From Ignatzschineria indica (GTDB lineage Bacteria > Pseudomonadota > Gammaproteobacteria > Cardiobacteriales > Wohlfahrtiimonadaceae): 45,187 nucleotides of DNA. Below the pieces are notes generated by a model. The model was not told the origin of the DNA. It did not search any database and saw only the letters and a program-made list of their open reading frames with translations. A program made the translations under genes and the position numbers. Every line of letters begins with the position of its first letter. Position 1 is the first letter of the stretch. Below are positions 44,761-45,187 of this stretch, in pieces. The DNA is taken from positions 52,152-97,338 of the forward strand of contig NZ_QEWR01000008.1 in NCBI RefSeq assembly GCF_003121925.1, read 5' to 3'.

Positions 44761-44932
44761 TTAATCTTAAGTAAGTTTGTATGGGGGCTTGTATTTGTTT
44801 GCGTGAGCAAAAGAATAGAAGTCTAACCAAACAATTCCAGCATCTATTTTTTTATAATGGAAATAGAAGCAGTAATTGAGCAGTAACGTAAGTTACATGG
44901 TTAGATCGAAAGATTTAAACATTATAGAGATT

Positions 44933-45187
44933 AAACTGAAGAGTTTGATCCTGGCTCAGATTGAACGCTGGCGGTATGCTTAACACATGCAAGTCGAACG
45001 GCAGCACGAGGAGAGTTTACTCTCTTCGGTGGCGAGTGGCGGACGGGTGAGTAATGCATAGGAATCTACCTTTTAGTCTAGGATAACTACCCGAAAGGGT
45101 GGCTAATACTGGATGTGGACTACGGTTTAAAGCAGGGGATCTTCGGACCTTGCGCTAAGAGATGAGCCTATGTGGGATTAGCTAGTT
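44933..45187 (+). rRNA. rrs: 16S ribosomal RNA, 5' part (cut by window end)
   Basis: From AAACTGAAGAGTTTGATC the sequence follows the bacterial 16S 5' end, including the 27F primer region, TGAACGCTGGCGG, TAACACATGCAAGTCGAACG and GTGGCGGACGGGTGAGTAA. About 255 bases are inside the window, covering V1 and the beginning of V2. The start is placed by alignment to the E. coli 5' end from memory, so it may be off by a base or two. Confidence 0.97.

Larger units (their letters stand above)
44304..44932. other. rrn promoter and leader region
   Basis: This non-coding stretch separates sufS from 16S rRNA. It contains two promoter-like pairs (44454-44481; 44664-44692), boxA (44747-44760), a small hairpin TTTGC-GTGA-GCAAA (44798-44811) resembling boxB, and a leader that would pair with sequence after 16S for RNase III processing. 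No clear terminator for sufS was found. Confidence 0.6.

Overview
The window is a 45 kb piece of low-GC (about 40 percent by eye) chromosomal DNA from a gammaproteobacterium. It ends in the first 255 bases of a 16S rRNA gene. The 16S start, the enteric-type TrpE with a TrpL leader, QueF of the single-domain type, a SUF operon headed by an Rrf2 regulator, and the gene content together suggest an Ignatzschineria/Wohlfahrtiimonas-like organism. That genus call is inference from memory; a 16S comparison would settle it. I see no insertion sequence, prophage, CRISPR array or tRNA gene. The content is core metabolism and information processing.

Layout. 1-6.9 kb: 3' end of brnQ, an amino-acid binding protein, aroA followed by a lone type II secretion pseudopilin (gspG-like) and truC, a divergent MFS transporter, and queF under a preQ1-I riboswitch. 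6.9-12.3 kb: a long AT-rich gap, then the methylcitrate genes prpB, prpC and prpD; a 100-nt structured element separates prpC from prpD. 12.3-14.3 kb (minus strand): pyrF-pyrE-DUF1622 behind a leader-peptide attenuator. 14.3-18.4 kb: a tight array of DnaA-box-like sites, a Fur box with a siderophore-binding protein, a possible small RNA, the trpL leader/attenuator and a lone trpE carrying an extra linker. 18.7-27.4 kb: a BASS-family transporter, two tandem poxB-like genes, and a convergent TAXI-type TRAP transporter operon. 28-39 kb: holA, scpB, lolC/lolD, dedA, rho, rpmE2, pyrD, gltA and eno. 38.9-44.3 kb: sufR-sufB-sufC-sufD, a structured spacer, sufS. 44.3 kb to the end: rrn promoters, boxA and the 16S start.

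How it fits together. Carbon metabolism is strongly represented: citrate synthase, enolase, the propionate/methylcitrate cycle, pyruvate oxidases, and carboxylate and amino-acid uptake. Several biosynthetic genes carry classical cis-acting RNA control: a riboswitch for queF, Trp-codon attenuation for trpE, and probable UTP-sensitive attenuation for pyrFE. The most unusual items are the pyrFE leader with its self-complementary Shine-Dalgarno, the structured RNA or MITE-like element inside the prp cluster, the DnaA-box array with further boxes in a TrpE-specific coding insertion, an AroA with Ser at position 101, the isolated pseudopilin gene, the sufD-sufS structured spacer, and short in-phase tandem repeats in many intergenic gaps.
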